A stretch of 64,000 nt of DNA, taken from Stappia sp. ES.058 (GTDB lineage Bacteria; Pseudomonadota; Alphaproteobacteria; Rhizobiales; Stappiaceae). The notes beneath the pieces are model-generated. The model was not told where the DNA came from and ran no database searches. It saw only the letters and a list, made by a program, of their open reading frames with translations. Location: the NCBI RefSeq assembly GCF_900105595.1, contig NZ_LT629784.1, positions 930,001 through 994,000 on the forward strand. Reading direction: 5' to 3'. The translations under genes and the position numbers were made by a program. This document shows, in pieces, positions 28,138 to 36,913 of this stretch (the stretch's first letter is position 1; each line of letters begins with the position of its first letter).

Positions 28138-29259
28138 CTATTCCGCGATGGCCGCCGAACGGATCCATTTTTGCGGGAGCAGGTCGCCGCCGAGCGGCGA
28201 GATGAAGAGCGCCGCGCCGTCCGCCGTCGCCTCCACCGCATGAAGCGCCTCGCCGCTCGTTCCCTGCGGCAAGGCGATGTCCCAGCGTGCAGCCGCGTTG
28301 CAGCCCGAGGGAACCGGAACCGCCGCCGTGCAGACCGGATCGACATCGAAGACCGAGGCGGTGCCGACGCCGGTGAAAGTGGTGGTGCTTGCGGTCACGA
28401 ACATCTGCAGGCTCGAGGATCCCGGCGCGGGCGCCAGCGACAGGCCGTAGACGCCCAGATCCGCGAAACAGGCCAGTTCCTGCAGGAAGGTGCCGTCCGT
28501 GCGGATGATCTGGACGCGGTGGTTCAGGGCATCGGCGACATAGACCCGGTCGCAGGCATCGACGTCGATGGCATGGGGCAGATTGAACTCCCGCTCGCCC
28601 GATCCGGGCTGATTGTCGGGCGCCGACCAGTCGCTCAAAACGGTGGAGGTTGCGGGATCGATGGAAAGAACCCGGTTGTTGAGACCGTCGAGGTCGCCGT
28701 CGGTCACCCACATCAGGCCCGCGCGGTCGAAGGCCACATCGGTCACCTTGTCGAATTGCACCGGATCGAGGCCCGTGCCCTGGCTGGTCTCGCCGCAGGT
28801 CCCGATGCTGCCGAGATAGGTGCCGTCGAGGGTGAACTTCTTGATGCAGTGGCCGTAGCTCTTGCTCGCCGTCACCGGCGGCGCCATGTCGGTGATCCAT
28901 GCGTACGCCGTGCCGTCGCCCGCCGTCTGGAAGGTGAGCGAATGAGGCTCACCGAGATCCGTCGTCGTCCATGTGGAGAGAAAGACCCCGTCGAGGCTCC
29001 AGACGGAGACCGCCGGGTTGCCCCGCTGCACCATGTAGAGCTGCGTTCCGTCCGGCGACAGGGTCGTCCAGCTCACGTTCTGGAAATCGAAGCTGCCCGC
29101 CTGCGGAAAATCCGGATCGAGCAAATAGGCCTCGACGACCTGCGCGTGAGAGGCGGGGGCGGCGATGCCGGCGAGAAGCAGCAGGGCGGCGGCACGCGCG
29201 CCATTGGCAAGATGCCGCCACCGGCGGCTCGGCTCGGGCATATTGAAGCGATCGGTCAT
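28138..29259 (-). CDS. Secreted NHL-repeat beta-propeller protein
   Basis: The start MTDRFNMPEPSRR (29259) gives 373 residues. The open frame extends further upstream but overlaps the next gene, so I reject that part. A signal peptide runs to PASHAQVV (~residue 40). NHL-type blades follow: NVSWTTLSPDGTQLYMVQRG, then DKVTDVAFDRAGLMWVTDGD, then LPHAIDVDACDRVYVADALN, then HRVQIIRTDGTFLQEL. Paired Cys suggest disulfides in the periplasm. It is co-oriented with the unknown 29285 gene (25 bp gap). Ligand unknown; such propellers bind partners or act as lyases/lactonases. Confidence 0.8.
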   Translation of the reverse strand: MTDRFNMPEPSRRWRHLANGARAAALLLLAGIAAPASHAQVVEAYLLDPDFPQAGSFDFQNVSWTTLSPDGTQLYMVQRGNPAVSVWSLDGVFLSTWTTTDLGEPHSLTFQTAGDGTAYAWITDMAPPVTASKSYGHCIKKFTLDGTYLGSIGTCGETSQGTGLDPVQFDKVTDVAFDRAGLMWVTDGDLDGLNNRVLSIDPATSTVLSDWSAPDNQPGSGEREFNLPHAIDVDACDRVYVADALNHRVQIIRTDGTFLQELACFADLGVYGLSLAPAPGSSSLQMFVTASTTTFTGVGTASVFDVDPVCTAAVPVPSGCNAAARWDIALPQGTSGEALHAVEATADGAALFISPLGGDLLPQKWIRSAAIAE

Positions 29260-29284
29260 CGTCCCGGTCTCCGTGGCTACGGTG

Positions 29285-30703
29285 TCACGCCTTGGGGGGC
29301 GGCGCGGTGTGATGCAGGGCGGCGCCGGTCGGTTTGTCCGTTCCCTTGCCGCCTGCGTCCGAGACCGTGCAAAGTTCGGGCAGCGCGTAATATTCGGCCG
29401 GGAACCAGGACGGGGACTCGACGTAGTCATAGTAATCGGCGAGCGCCAGGCTGGTGCCGCCCTCGGCGATGGTGGAGGCCGATTCCATGAAGGTGACGGG
29501 CCGGGCGTTGGTTCCGTCGGAGCCGGGCAGCAGCGAGTACCAGGTCCAAAGATAGCGGCCCTGCGGATACTCCTTCGTCGGCGGAAACAGCACCGAGATG
29601 ATGTTGGTGGCCTGGCCCGGAGAGAGCGCGGCATTGTCGGTGACGGTTGCGTGAATTGTCCCTTCCACGGCCGGAATACGGGCCCAGTCCGGCGGCTGCT
29701 GGCCGAGGCCGATGTTGTCGCAGGAGAGCACAACGGGCGTCGGATAGCCGCGGGTCAGAAAATAGATCTCGTTGTAGATAAAGCCGTTTCCCGCCCAGGG
29801 CGGCGGGGTGGTGCCAGCAGGCGCGACGCCATAGAGCAGCGCCACCTGATCCTGAAACCCGGCGCTTGGATTGTACTCATACGACATGATCGTCGCCTGC
29901 GCCCGGTCGGTCACGACCCGGTAGTCGGCATCCGGCTTCCACTGGTAGAGCACGACGGTCGGCAGCGGCAGGCTGGCGGAATCCACCGGCGTCATGAAGG
30001 TCGTCATGTAGAAGCAGTCGTTCCACACCACCAGCTTGAGGTCGTTCGGGTTCCCCGGCTGGAAGCCTTCGATCACGGGCGTGACCCATGTGCTGACGTT
30101 GGGCGAGGAGGTGGCCTTGAACGCCGGGAAGTATGTGAAGGAAAAATTCTGGAAAAACGCCAGCTGCGCCGGATCGCCCATGGTCGGCGAGGGCGGCGGG
30201 GCGCCGAACATCATGCGGAACGGCAGTGCCGTCGCGCTGTCGAACCAGGTCCAGGTCGCGGCGTTGGAGCCGGGAACCGGCTGGGTCCACCAGTCGACCT
30301 CCTGTGCCTCCATCCAGTTGAGGTAGCCGGTCTGGAAATAGCTCGCGGTGCTCGGAAGCCAGTTCTGCGTCGGCAAGGTCCAGCCCATGTCGACATCGGT
30401 GAAGGTCAGCCCCTTGTCGGTCGAGACCCTGGTGCCGGACGGAGTGATCACATACCACCAGGTGCCGTAATCGAGGCCGACGACGCGGATCGACATGGTC
30501 TCCTCCGCGACATAGCCGATGAAGGCGAGGCACATCTGGTAGAACGGCGTGGTCTTGGGATCGTTTCGCGGCGGCGGGCTGTAGGCATGCAGCAGCGCGG
30601 TGCATTCCCAGCTCGCCGGCAGCACCGGCGCGGTGGCTCCCGCCCGCGTTTCAAGCTGCGGCGGCTTGGCGATCGGGAAAGTGCCATGGGTAATCCGGGT
30701 CAT
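29285..30703 (-). CDS. Aromatic-rich protein of unknown family, paired with the NHL protein
   Basis: The start MTRITHGTFPIAKPP (30703), preceded by AAGGGGC, gives 472 residues. The protein is unusually rich in Trp, Tyr, Phe and Pro and shows beta-strand-like segments: VVGLDYGTWWYVITPSG, DVDMGWTLPTQNWLP, LKLVVWNDCFYMTTFM, YLWTWYSLLPGSDG. No signal peptide, membrane helix or catalytic motif was recognised. The N-terminal SWECTALLHAYSPPPR and repeated 'W.W' patterns could fit a lectin- or propeller-like surface protein. The gene starts the operon with the NHL protein. Function is unknown. Confidence 0.75.
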   Translation of the reverse strand: MTRITHGTFPIAKPPQLETRAGATAPVLPASWECTALLHAYSPPPRNDPKTTPFYQMCLAFIGYVAEETMSIRVVGLDYGTWWYVITPSGTRVSTDKGLTFTDVDMGWTLPTQNWLPSTASYFQTGYLNWMEAQEVDWWTQPVPGSNAATWTWFDSATALPFRMMFGAPPPSPTMGDPAQLAFFQNFSFTYFPAFKATSSPNVSTWVTPVIEGFQPGNPNDLKLVVWNDCFYMTTFMTPVDSASLPLPTVVLYQWKPDADYRVVTDRAQATIMSYEYNPSAGFQDQVALLYGVAPAGTTPPPWAGNGFIYNEIYFLTRGYPTPVVLSCDNIGLGQQPPDWARIPAVEGTIHATVTDNAALSPGQATNIISVLFPPTKEYPQGRYLWTWYSLLPGSDGTNARPVTFMESASTIAEGGTSLALADYYDYVESPSWFPAEYYALPELCTVSDAGGKGTDKPTGAALHHTAPPPKA

Positions 30704-30915
30704 GATGCGCCCCTTGAGTGATGGCTCCGACCCGGGCCGGAGAGGTTTTCCCGACGGCCGTGTGCGCTGAAATGTCGGCGAAGCCCGCCCGAAGGAAGGC
30801 CAACTGCTTGCGGCTGTCGATCTCTGTGGGATGTTAGCGTAATTCTCGTATAAATGGCATAAAAATGACGCAGACAACTTAAATGCGAAGATATTGTTCG
30901 GGGGCGCGGGTTCCG

Positions 30916-32127
30916 CTATCCGGCGTCGCGTCGAACCGTGCGCCGGGGGAGCGGGTGTCCGCCGCGTCCGGTTTGCATGGGTGAGCCGACCGCGCGGCGC
31001 TCCGCGTGCGCGACACCTTCCTGAAGGGGGGTGTGGGCGGCGGTGCGTTCGCGGGGGGGCGTCTCGGCCGCGGCCGTCTTGCGCCAGCCCTGGGCGATCA
31101 TCATCGCGGCGCGTGGGGTGATGGTGTCCTGCAGGCGAAGCAGCGCACGCACGTCATCAAGCGGCAGGCGGGCGCCCAGAAGCCGCACCAGAATACGCCC
31201 GCTCTCCGTGTGGCTCGTGCCGAGCGCACGCAGGCATACGACCAGCGCTTCCCCGCCCGTGTCGTCGACGATACGCGCGGCCACATCACCCGGAAGGTCC
31301 AGCGTGTAGGCAAGGTGGGCGGCAAAGGCGGCGACCCCGCCCGATAGCGCGGCGTCGACGAGCGAACGCAGCACGGCGGGTTTGAACTGGGCGGACAGAA
31401 TGCGCGGATCGCCCTTGCGTGCCAGTTCCGACAGCGTCCGGGCTTCTGCGGCCGCGATGGCCTCCATCCGGCCGGTCGTATTCAGGTCGAGAAACAGGTG
31501 AAACAGCGTGTCGGCCGGCAGGGCCTTGCGTCTCGCAAGATCGCTGGCGAGCGGTGCGAGCAACTCGGGGCGGGCCGTGAGGAGATCGAGCATGCTGTCG
31601 TCGATCTCGATATCGTCGCGTTGCAGGACGCTGCGGACTGTTTCGATGTCTCCGTGGCGGAAAAGCGTGGTGACAATGTGCAGCGACAGGGAGTCGCGCT
31701 TTGCTATGGCGCGGCGCACGATCTCGGGGCCGCCTGCCGCACGATTGATCAGGTCCGGTTCCGGCAGCGCGCGTGGCGTGGACACGGCCGCCGCGGCAAC
31801 CTGCGCGTCGGGGTCGAAGGTCAGCAACGTCAGGCAATCAAGCGGGGCGTCGCCGTAGGGCGCGAGCAACCGGGCGATGGTCAGGCGGTGCGGCGCGGGC
31901 GTTTCGGGAATCAACTGACGAAACAGTTCTTCAAACACCCTTTGCTCCTGGCGGGGATGCGACGGGGTCGTGACATAGAGTTCGCTCGCGGCAAGCAGCA
32001 GATGTTCCTTGCGCTTGTCCTGCGTATCGAGAGAGAGATCCACGACGCCATCCAACGGCTTGTAGGCCGCTGACCGGAGGGCGGGCGGCACGGGAGAACT
32101 GGGCGGATGCTTGTCAGTTTTCGACAC
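30916..32127 (-). CDS. DUF2336 family protein
   Basis: Read from GTG 32127 (SKTDKHPPSSP) the protein has 403 residues; a second GTG at 32199 would add 24. The helical-repeat DUF2336 domain spans most of it: LLLAASELYVTTPSHPRQEQ, then FEELFRQLIPETPAPHRLTIAR, then LTLLTFDPDAQVAAAAVSTP. HEAT-like segments ending ITPRAAMMIAQGWR follow. The C-terminal ~45 residues are disordered. The family is alphaproteobacterial and of unknown function; one Caulobacter-type relative is cell-cycle linked. A CtrA-box-like site lies about 110 bp upstream, shared with a divergent small gene. Confidence 0.82.
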   Translation of the reverse strand: MSKTDKHPPSSPVPPALRSAAYKPLDGVVDLSLDTQDKRKEHLLLAASELYVTTPSHPRQEQRVFEELFRQLIPETPAPHRLTIARLLAPYGDAPLDCLTLLTFDPDAQVAAAAVSTPRALPEPDLINRAAGGPEIVRRAIAKRDSLSLHIVTTLFRHGDIETVRSVLQRDDIEIDDSMLDLLTARPELLAPLASDLARRKALPADTLFHLFLDLNTTGRMEAIAAAEARTLSELARKGDPRILSAQFKPAVLRSLVDAALSGGVAAFAAHLAYTLDLPGDVAARIVDDTGGEALVVCLRALGTSHTESGRILVRLLGARLPLDDVRALLRLQDTITPRAAMMIAQGWRKTAAAETPPRERTAAHTPLQEGVAHAERRAVGSPMQTGRGGHPLPRRTVRRDAG

Positions 32128-32234
32128 GGGCGGACTTGTCACTCTACACGGGACCGCAACACGCCCCGGACTCAACACACACGCCGGACCATCGCGCACG
32201 AACGATCCGTTCGCATAGAAATGCCAGAAAACCG

Positions 32235-32250
32235 TTAGCGACTTGTTAAC
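32235..32250. promoter_or_regulatory. CtrA-box-like site in a divergent promoter
   Basis: TTAG-N7-TTAAC differs from the CtrA consensus TTAA-N7-TTAAC at one position. It is about centred between the DUF2336 gene and the 32352 gene, so it could control both. CtrA control is inference. Confidence 0.45.
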
Positions 32251-32351
32251 CGTGACTCGCGCCTACTGACTTTACGGCAGATGGTTTCGCGTGACCTGCC
32301 AGGGTTCCAGGCCCGGCCTCCCGCCGGGCCGCTGAGCTCATGGAGGATACA

Positions 32352-32564
32352 ATGGGCACCGTGCTGAGTTTCAATTCATCCCGTCGTTTCGACCGCTCAC
32401 TTCATCGCTGCGGACCGCAGAGCCCTGGCCATCAGGCCGAGGTGGTGATCTTTCCAGGCGTGCGAATGGAACGTGATACGCTTGATCTTGCGGCCCGAAT
32501 CGGGCGCAAACGAGAGAGTGGTCCGCAAGTTGGCGCGGATCGCGAACCTGGCCGCCCGCTCTGA
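32352..32564 (+). CDS. Small conserved protein of the 'EVVIFPGVR' type
   Basis: This 70-residue protein starts at MGTVLSFNSSRRF (32352) with GGAGG seven bases upstream. It contains AEVVIFPGVRMERDTLDLA, a motif I have seen in short Hyphomicrobiales proteins that begin MGTV-x-F. The C-terminus is Arg/Gly-rich. No membrane segment. It precedes the lipoprotein gene by 12 bp. Function unknown. Confidence 0.7.
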   Translation: MGTVLSFNSSRRFDRSLHRCGPQSPGHQAEVVIFPGVRMERDTLDLAARIGRKRESGPQVGADREPGRPL

Positions 32565-32576
32565 AGGCAGTCGGCC

Positions 32577-33488
32577 TTGGATGTGTCTGTGCGGGCCTCG
32601 CGCCGCGCGTCGACGCTTTCGGGTTCCGCGACGGGAAAGGCCCCCGGGGTGAAGACTGGCAATGTTGGCAATTCGGCGCGGCGACGTCGGGCGTTCCTGC
32701 GCTTTGCGGGATTGGCGCTTGTCGCTCTTGCGCTCGCCGCCTGTCAGCGTCCGACCGGTGATTTCGGCCGCGCGAGCCCGTCCGTCATTCACGACAAGAT
32801 CCTGCCGATGGCGGGGGACGAACTCGCAGCCGAGCGCGGCGAACCGGTTTCCAAGTTCAATTTGACTGATGACGAGCAGGAACTGCGCGATCGCGCCTGG
32901 ACGCTGATCCGCCCGCCTTCGTCACAAGACTGGATCGAGGGCACGCGCACGGAGCTGATCCGCACGCGCATCATTCCCGAAATCGGCGGCAAGGCCGACC
33001 CGGATCGCTACTATGCCTATCTGCGCTCCGACCGCTATGCCTCCAGCGAGGTTCGCTACGATCGCGTTGCCGCCGACGCCACGGCCGATGCCGCGCTTGT
33101 CGAGCCGTTTTGCCGGGTGGTCATGCGCGTGGATGCCGCCGATCAGGAGCGGCTGCGGGCACTGGGACGCAGGGATGTGTCGAGCGAGGAAGAACTCGCC
33201 GGTGCGCAGGCCCGTGTGTGGGAGAACCGCCGCCACATCGACTGGGCGTATCAGGCGTTGCGCCACCGGCTGACTGCTTACCGACAGGCAATCGACTCCC
33301 TGGAGATCGAAACGCCGTCAAGCGACAGGGTCTGGGACGCGAATGTCGCGTGGAAGCGGCTTGCGGCGGAAATCGTCCGTCTGCACAAGGGCTGCGACAC
33401 CGTCAACCGCTACGGCCAGGAGACGGTGCAGCGGCGCTCGCGCATCTATGACAACTGGGGCACGGAACGCGCCGCTCCGAAAAAATAG
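32577..33488 (+). CDS. Predicted lipoprotein, conserved alphaproteobacterial
   Basis: The open frame gives 303 residues with a long N-terminus. The lipoprotein signal FAGLALVALALAACQRPTG has a lipobox LAAC near residue 56, so the true start may be closer, for example the GTG at 32648. The mature part is helical and charged: FNLTDDEQELRDRAWTLIRPP, then YYAYLRSDRYASSEVRYDRV, then WENRRHIDWAYQALRHRLTAYR, then DTVNRYGQETVQRRSRIYDN. The pattern is of a conserved envelope lipoprotein of unknown role. It likely shares a transcript with the upstream small gene. Confidence 0.82.
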   Translation: MDVSVRASRRASTLSGSATGKAPGVKTGNVGNSARRRRAFLRFAGLALVALALAACQRPTGDFGRASPSVIHDKILPMAGDELAAERGEPVSKFNLTDDEQELRDRAWTLIRPPSSQDWIEGTRTELIRTRIIPEIGGKADPDRYYAYLRSDRYASSEVRYDRVAADATADAALVEPFCRVVMRVDAADQERLRALGRRDVSSEEELAGAQARVWENRRHIDWAYQALRHRLTAYRQAIDSLEIETPSSDRVWDANVAWKRLAAEIVRLHKGCDTVNRYGQETVQRRSRIYDNWGTERAAPKK

Positions 33489-33625
33489 CACGGTGACGCG
33501 GCAGTCGACGCAGGGCGTCGGTTGTACTGAATCGATGCGGGCATGGCATCCGGCTGATGAGGATGGGTCGGTTGGGTGGCAGGTGCCGAAGCGGTGAAGA
33601 CATCAAGCTCGCCTCAAACACATCC

Positions 33626-33701
33626 CTAGTGGTTCGATGCCGACATTTGGCTCCCCGTGCAGCACCGCCGCAGCAAATGTCGGAATCAAGAGAACCACTA
33701 G
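33626..33701. repeat. MITE-like palindrome A (CTAGTGGTTC type)
   Basis: This 76-bp segment begins CTAGTGGTTCGATGCCGACATTTGG-like and ends CAAATGTCGG, AATCAAGAGAACCACTAG. Both ends are inverted copies of CTAGTGGTTC followed by a GACATTTG box. It lies 15 bp from a second, sequence-related palindrome. Confidence 0.65.
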
Positions 33702-33716
33702 ATAAATATATGATTG

Positions 33717-33787
33717 TAGTGGAGCTTCTAAATTTGGTCAGGAGCCTCGCCGCAAACGGGACTCAAATGTCAAATTCGCTCCACTAG
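33717..33787. repeat. MITE-like palindrome B (TAGTGGAGC type)
   Basis: This 71-bp segment begins TAGTGGAGC and ends GCTCCACTA. The inner boxes are AAATTTG at the left and CAAATGTCAAATTC at the right. Termini and inner ATTTG boxes resemble palindrome A, so the two look like tandem, diverged members of one small repeat family. Confidence 0.65.
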
Positions 33788-34050
33788 CCGCTTGTCGACG
33801 CTCCGTTTTCACCAATGCGGTAGTTCACGCAGCGGTACGGTCTGCCGGCCTTCGTGCTCTCCCTGCGTCTCCTTTTGTGATGCTGTGAACTTTCTTGTAG
33901 TTGAATGCAACCAAAATAAATTGAATGATAATATTGCAGCTAAATACGTTTTGATATTGAGTAATGAAAGTCAATAATATTTCTTTTTTACTAATTCTTA
34001 GGGGGTTTGGATGAAAGTGACTTAGAGAAAAAACCTCCGGAGATCGTCAA
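33788..34050. other. AT-rich promoter region upstream of the chemoreceptor
   Basis: No gene was recognised here. The stretch 33885-34000 is AT-rich, unlike surrounding DNA. No sigma-28-type promoter was confirmed. Confidence 0.35.
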
Positions 34051-35529
34051 ATGTTTTCTTTTGGGTCGAATTTGTGGAAGGCGGTTTTTGAGGCCTTCAG
34101 TCGCTCTCAGGCGATTATCGAATTCACGCCGCAAGGCAAGATTTTGACAGCCAACAAGAATTTTCTGGATACCATGGGGTATTCCCTGGGCGAGATTCAG
34201 GGTCAGCACCACAAATTGTTTATAGACCCCGCTTATGCCGCAAGCAGTGACTACAAGGCGTTTTGGGAAAACCTCGCTCATGGCGAATTTCAGGCGGATC
34301 AATTCCTGCGTCTCGGCAAAGGGGGCAAGGAGGTCTGGATCCAGGCGTCCTATAACCCGATCCTGAACGCCGCCGGGAAAGTGGTGAAGGTCGTCAAGAT
34401 TGCTTCAGACATATCCGAACAGAAGAAGCGAAGCGCCGACCATGAAGGTCAATTGAGAGCGATCAATCGTTCGCAGGCCGTCATTCACTTCGACCTGGAC
34501 GGGAAGATTCTCGATGCGAACGAGAATTTTCTGTCGACCCTCGGCTACACGCACGATGAAATTGTTGGAAAGCACCACAGCTTGTTTGTGGACCCGGAAT
34601 ACGCCAAGAGCAGCGAGTACCGGAAGTTCTGGGAAGATCTGGCGGACGGAAATTTCAAGTCGCAGGAATTCAAACGCCTGGGCAAGGGGGGGAAGGAGGT
34701 CTGGATTCAGGCCACATACAATCCGATCCTGGATGCGGCAGGCAGGCCTTTCAAGGTTGTGAAGTTTGCCACCGACCGAACCAAACAGGTGGTGGAGCGT
34801 CATCGCCGCGCTGAGGTGCAACGGCGTATCGACAAGGATCTGTCCGAGATCGCGCAGGCGATTTCCAGCACGACCGCGCAGGCCACCAGTTCCGCGTCCG
34901 CGTCGGAGCAGACGTCCTCCAGCGTTCAGACCGTCGCCGCCGCATCCGAGGAATTGGTCGCTTCGATCCAGGAAATCAGCCGTCAGGTTCAAACCGCGCT
35001 CGACGTATCCCAGAATGCCGTCTTCGAGGCGGAACGTTCCGGCGAAATCATGTCGGGTCTGTCTGTCGATGCCAAGACGATCGGCTCGGTCATCGAACTG
35101 ATCGACGGCATCGCCGACCAGACCAACCTTCTGGCCTTGAACGCGACCATCGAAGCGGCGCGCGCGGGAGAGGCCGGCAAGGGCTTTGCCGTGGTTGCCG
35201 CCGAAGTGAAGAACCTGGCGTCGCAGACCAGCAGTGCCACCGAACAGATAACGCGCCAGATCGGCTCGATGCAGGAAACGGTCGGTCAGGCGGTGTCGGC
35301 GATCGATTCAATCATGGCGGTGATCAAGAATGTCGGCGACATCGCCGTGAGCATTTCGTCTGCCGTGGAGGAGCAAACCGCCGTAACCAACGATATTTCT
35401 TCCAACATGCAGTTCGCCGCCCGGGGCGTGGAACTGATAACGACAAACATGCAGTCGATTTCGTCCGGAACCGAGCAGATAAACGCGGCGACGCAAAGCG
35501 TGAAGGAAGCGTCGCAAAGCCTGATGTGA
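34051..35529 (+). CDS. Soluble methyl-accepting chemotaxis protein with two PAS domains
   Basis: This 492-residue cytoplasmic chemoreceptor has no membrane helix. Two PAS domains (about 10-120 and 132-242) are near duplicates: each has a box like LGKGGKEVWIQA, NPIL-x-AAG and KVVK. A signalling domain follows, with the hairpin tip IDGIADQTNLLALNATIEAARAGEAGK near residue 355. The C-terminus ends SQSLM, with no CheR-binding pentapeptide. The PAS pair could bind heme, flavin or another cofactor; no ligand residue was confirmed. It is convergent with the CFA synthase gene. Confidence 0.92.
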   Translation: MFSFGSNLWKAVFEAFSRSQAIIEFTPQGKILTANKNFLDTMGYSLGEIQGQHHKLFIDPAYAASSDYKAFWENLAHGEFQADQFLRLGKGGKEVWIQASYNPILNAAGKVVKVVKIASDISEQKKRSADHEGQLRAINRSQAVIHFDLDGKILDANENFLSTLGYTHDEIVGKHHSLFVDPEYAKSSEYRKFWEDLADGNFKSQEFKRLGKGGKEVWIQATYNPILDAAGRPFKVVKFATDRTKQVVERHRRAEVQRRIDKDLSEIAQAISSTTAQATSSASASEQTSSSVQTVAAASEELVASIQEISRQVQTALDVSQNAVFEAERSGEIMSGLSVDAKTIGSVIELIDGIADQTNLLALNATIEAARAGEAGKGFAVVAAEVKNLASQTSSATEQITRQIGSMQETVGQAVSAIDSIMAVIKNVGDIAVSISSAVEEQTAVTNDISSNMQFAARGVELITTNMQSISSGTEQINAATQSVKEASQSLM

Positions 35530-35538
35530 TCCGGCCGC

Positions 35539-36873
35539 CTAGCGGTAGAGATCGGCCCGCGTCAACGGAACGGCGGGCGTGCCCTTGGCCGATTTGCCGC
35601 ACAGCGTCTGGTAGATGCGCGCCGATCCGCGGTGGAAGGTCAGCGCACAGCCGCCGAGATAGGCCACCCACAGCCGGTAGAGTTCCGGACCGGCGAGCGT
35701 CTCGGCCTCGGCACGCCGTGCCGTCAGCCGCTCGCACCAGACCTGCGTCGTGCGCTCGTAATGCTGGCGCCAGTTCTCCACGTCCTGAACCTCGAAGCCG
35801 GCGCGCTCCATTTCCGCGACCGTGTGGCCGATGTCGTCCAGTTCGCCGCCGGGAAAGATGTATTTTTGCAGCGCCCGCTGTTCGGGCCGCTTGACCAGCC
35901 TGCGTCGCCGCTTCTTGGCGCGACGCGAGATCGCGTGGTTCAGGAACAGGCCGCTTGGCGCAAGCAGTCCCTGCACCGCCGAGAAATACGCCGGGATGTT
36001 GTCCAGTCCGATGTGCTCATACATGCCGACCGACACGATCTTGTCGAAACGTCCGGTCAGATCGCGGTAGTCTTTGAGTTCGAAGGTCACCCGGTCGGCG
36101 ATGCCGAGCGCCTCCGCCTTGGCGCGTGCATAGGCAAGCTGCTCCTTCGATAGCGTCACCCCGTGGCCGATGACGCCGTGATGCTGCACCGCATGGCACA
36201 GCAGGCCGCCCCAGCCGAAACCGATGTCGAGCAGTCTCTCACCCGGCTTCAGCCGCAGTTTGCGGCAGGTGACTTCCAGTTTGGTGATTTGCGCCTGTTC
36301 CAGCGTTGCGTCCTCGCCCGGAAAACACGCGCAGGAATATTGCATCTCGGGATCGAGAAAGAGCTCGTAGAACGCGTTGCCGACATCGTAGTGAAAGCCG
36401 ATGAAGCGCGTATTGTCCGCGGCTCCCTTGCGGGCACGCCCGTCCGCGTCGCCCGAAAAGCCGCGCGTGGCGTCCGGCGAGATTGCCGGCGCGGTCAGAA
36501 GCGGCCATGCGGCCTTGGCCAGCGCCATCTTGCCGACCTTGCGCAGGCGCCGTCGTGCGGCCCGGTCGACGGCGAACGGACGGCCGATGTCGATGATCGT
36601 TCCTCCGGAAATATCGATGTGCCCATGGGCGTAGTGGCGGATCAGCCGGTCGAGCGACGGCCGTCGGATGAGCGACGGCAGCACCCCCGGCTCGTTGATC
36701 TCCAGCATCAGGCCCGGCACCACGTTTTCGCCGAGCGGCTCGACCGATCCGTCCCAAAGGCGCACGGAAAAATGCGCGTCTATATGCGGGCGCAACACGC
36801 CGATGGCCCGGCGGGTGGCGGCAAGGGCGCGGCTCTCGCGTCGGGCAGTCTGGCTCTCGCCGTTGGCACTCAT
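35539..36873 (-). CDS. cfa: Cyclopropane-fatty-acyl-phospholipid synthase family methyltransferase
   Basis: The start MSANGESQTARR (36873) gives 444 residues; a TTG five codons upstream is less likely. The enzyme transfers a methylene group from SAM to cis double bonds of membrane phospholipids. The SAM site is LLDIGFGWGGLLCHAV (near residue 217). Other features: NTRFIGFHYDVGNAFYELFL, DPEMQYSCACF, SVGMYEHIG, and the C-terminal EVQDVENWRQHYERTTQVW. The N-terminal ~150 residues are the lipid-binding region. It lies 10 bp from the convergent chemoreceptor gene. Confidence 0.93.
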   Translation of the reverse strand: MSANGESQTARRESRALAATRRAIGVLRPHIDAHFSVRLWDGSVEPLGENVVPGLMLEINEPGVLPSLIRRPSLDRLIRHYAHGHIDISGGTIIDIGRPFAVDRAARRRLRKVGKMALAKAAWPLLTAPAISPDATRGFSGDADGRARKGAADNTRFIGFHYDVGNAFYELFLDPEMQYSCACFPGEDATLEQAQITKLEVTCRKLRLKPGERLLDIGFGWGGLLCHAVQHHGVIGHGVTLSKEQLAYARAKAEALGIADRVTFELKDYRDLTGRFDKIVSVGMYEHIGLDNIPAYFSAVQGLLAPSGLFLNHAISRRAKKRRRRLVKRPEQRALQKYIFPGGELDDIGHTVAEMERAGFEVQDVENWRQHYERTTQVWCERLTARRAEAETLAGPELYRLWVAYLGGCALTFHRGSARIYQTLCGKSAKGTPAVPLTRADLYR

Positions 36874-36913
36874 GCGGGTATCTTTCAATCCGAGGGGCGG
36901 TCAGTCGGCGCGG

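Noticed and set aside
29260..29733. N-terminal extension of the NHL protein
   Set aside because: It overlaps the well-supported 29285-30703 gene in another frame; the signal peptide begins at 29259.
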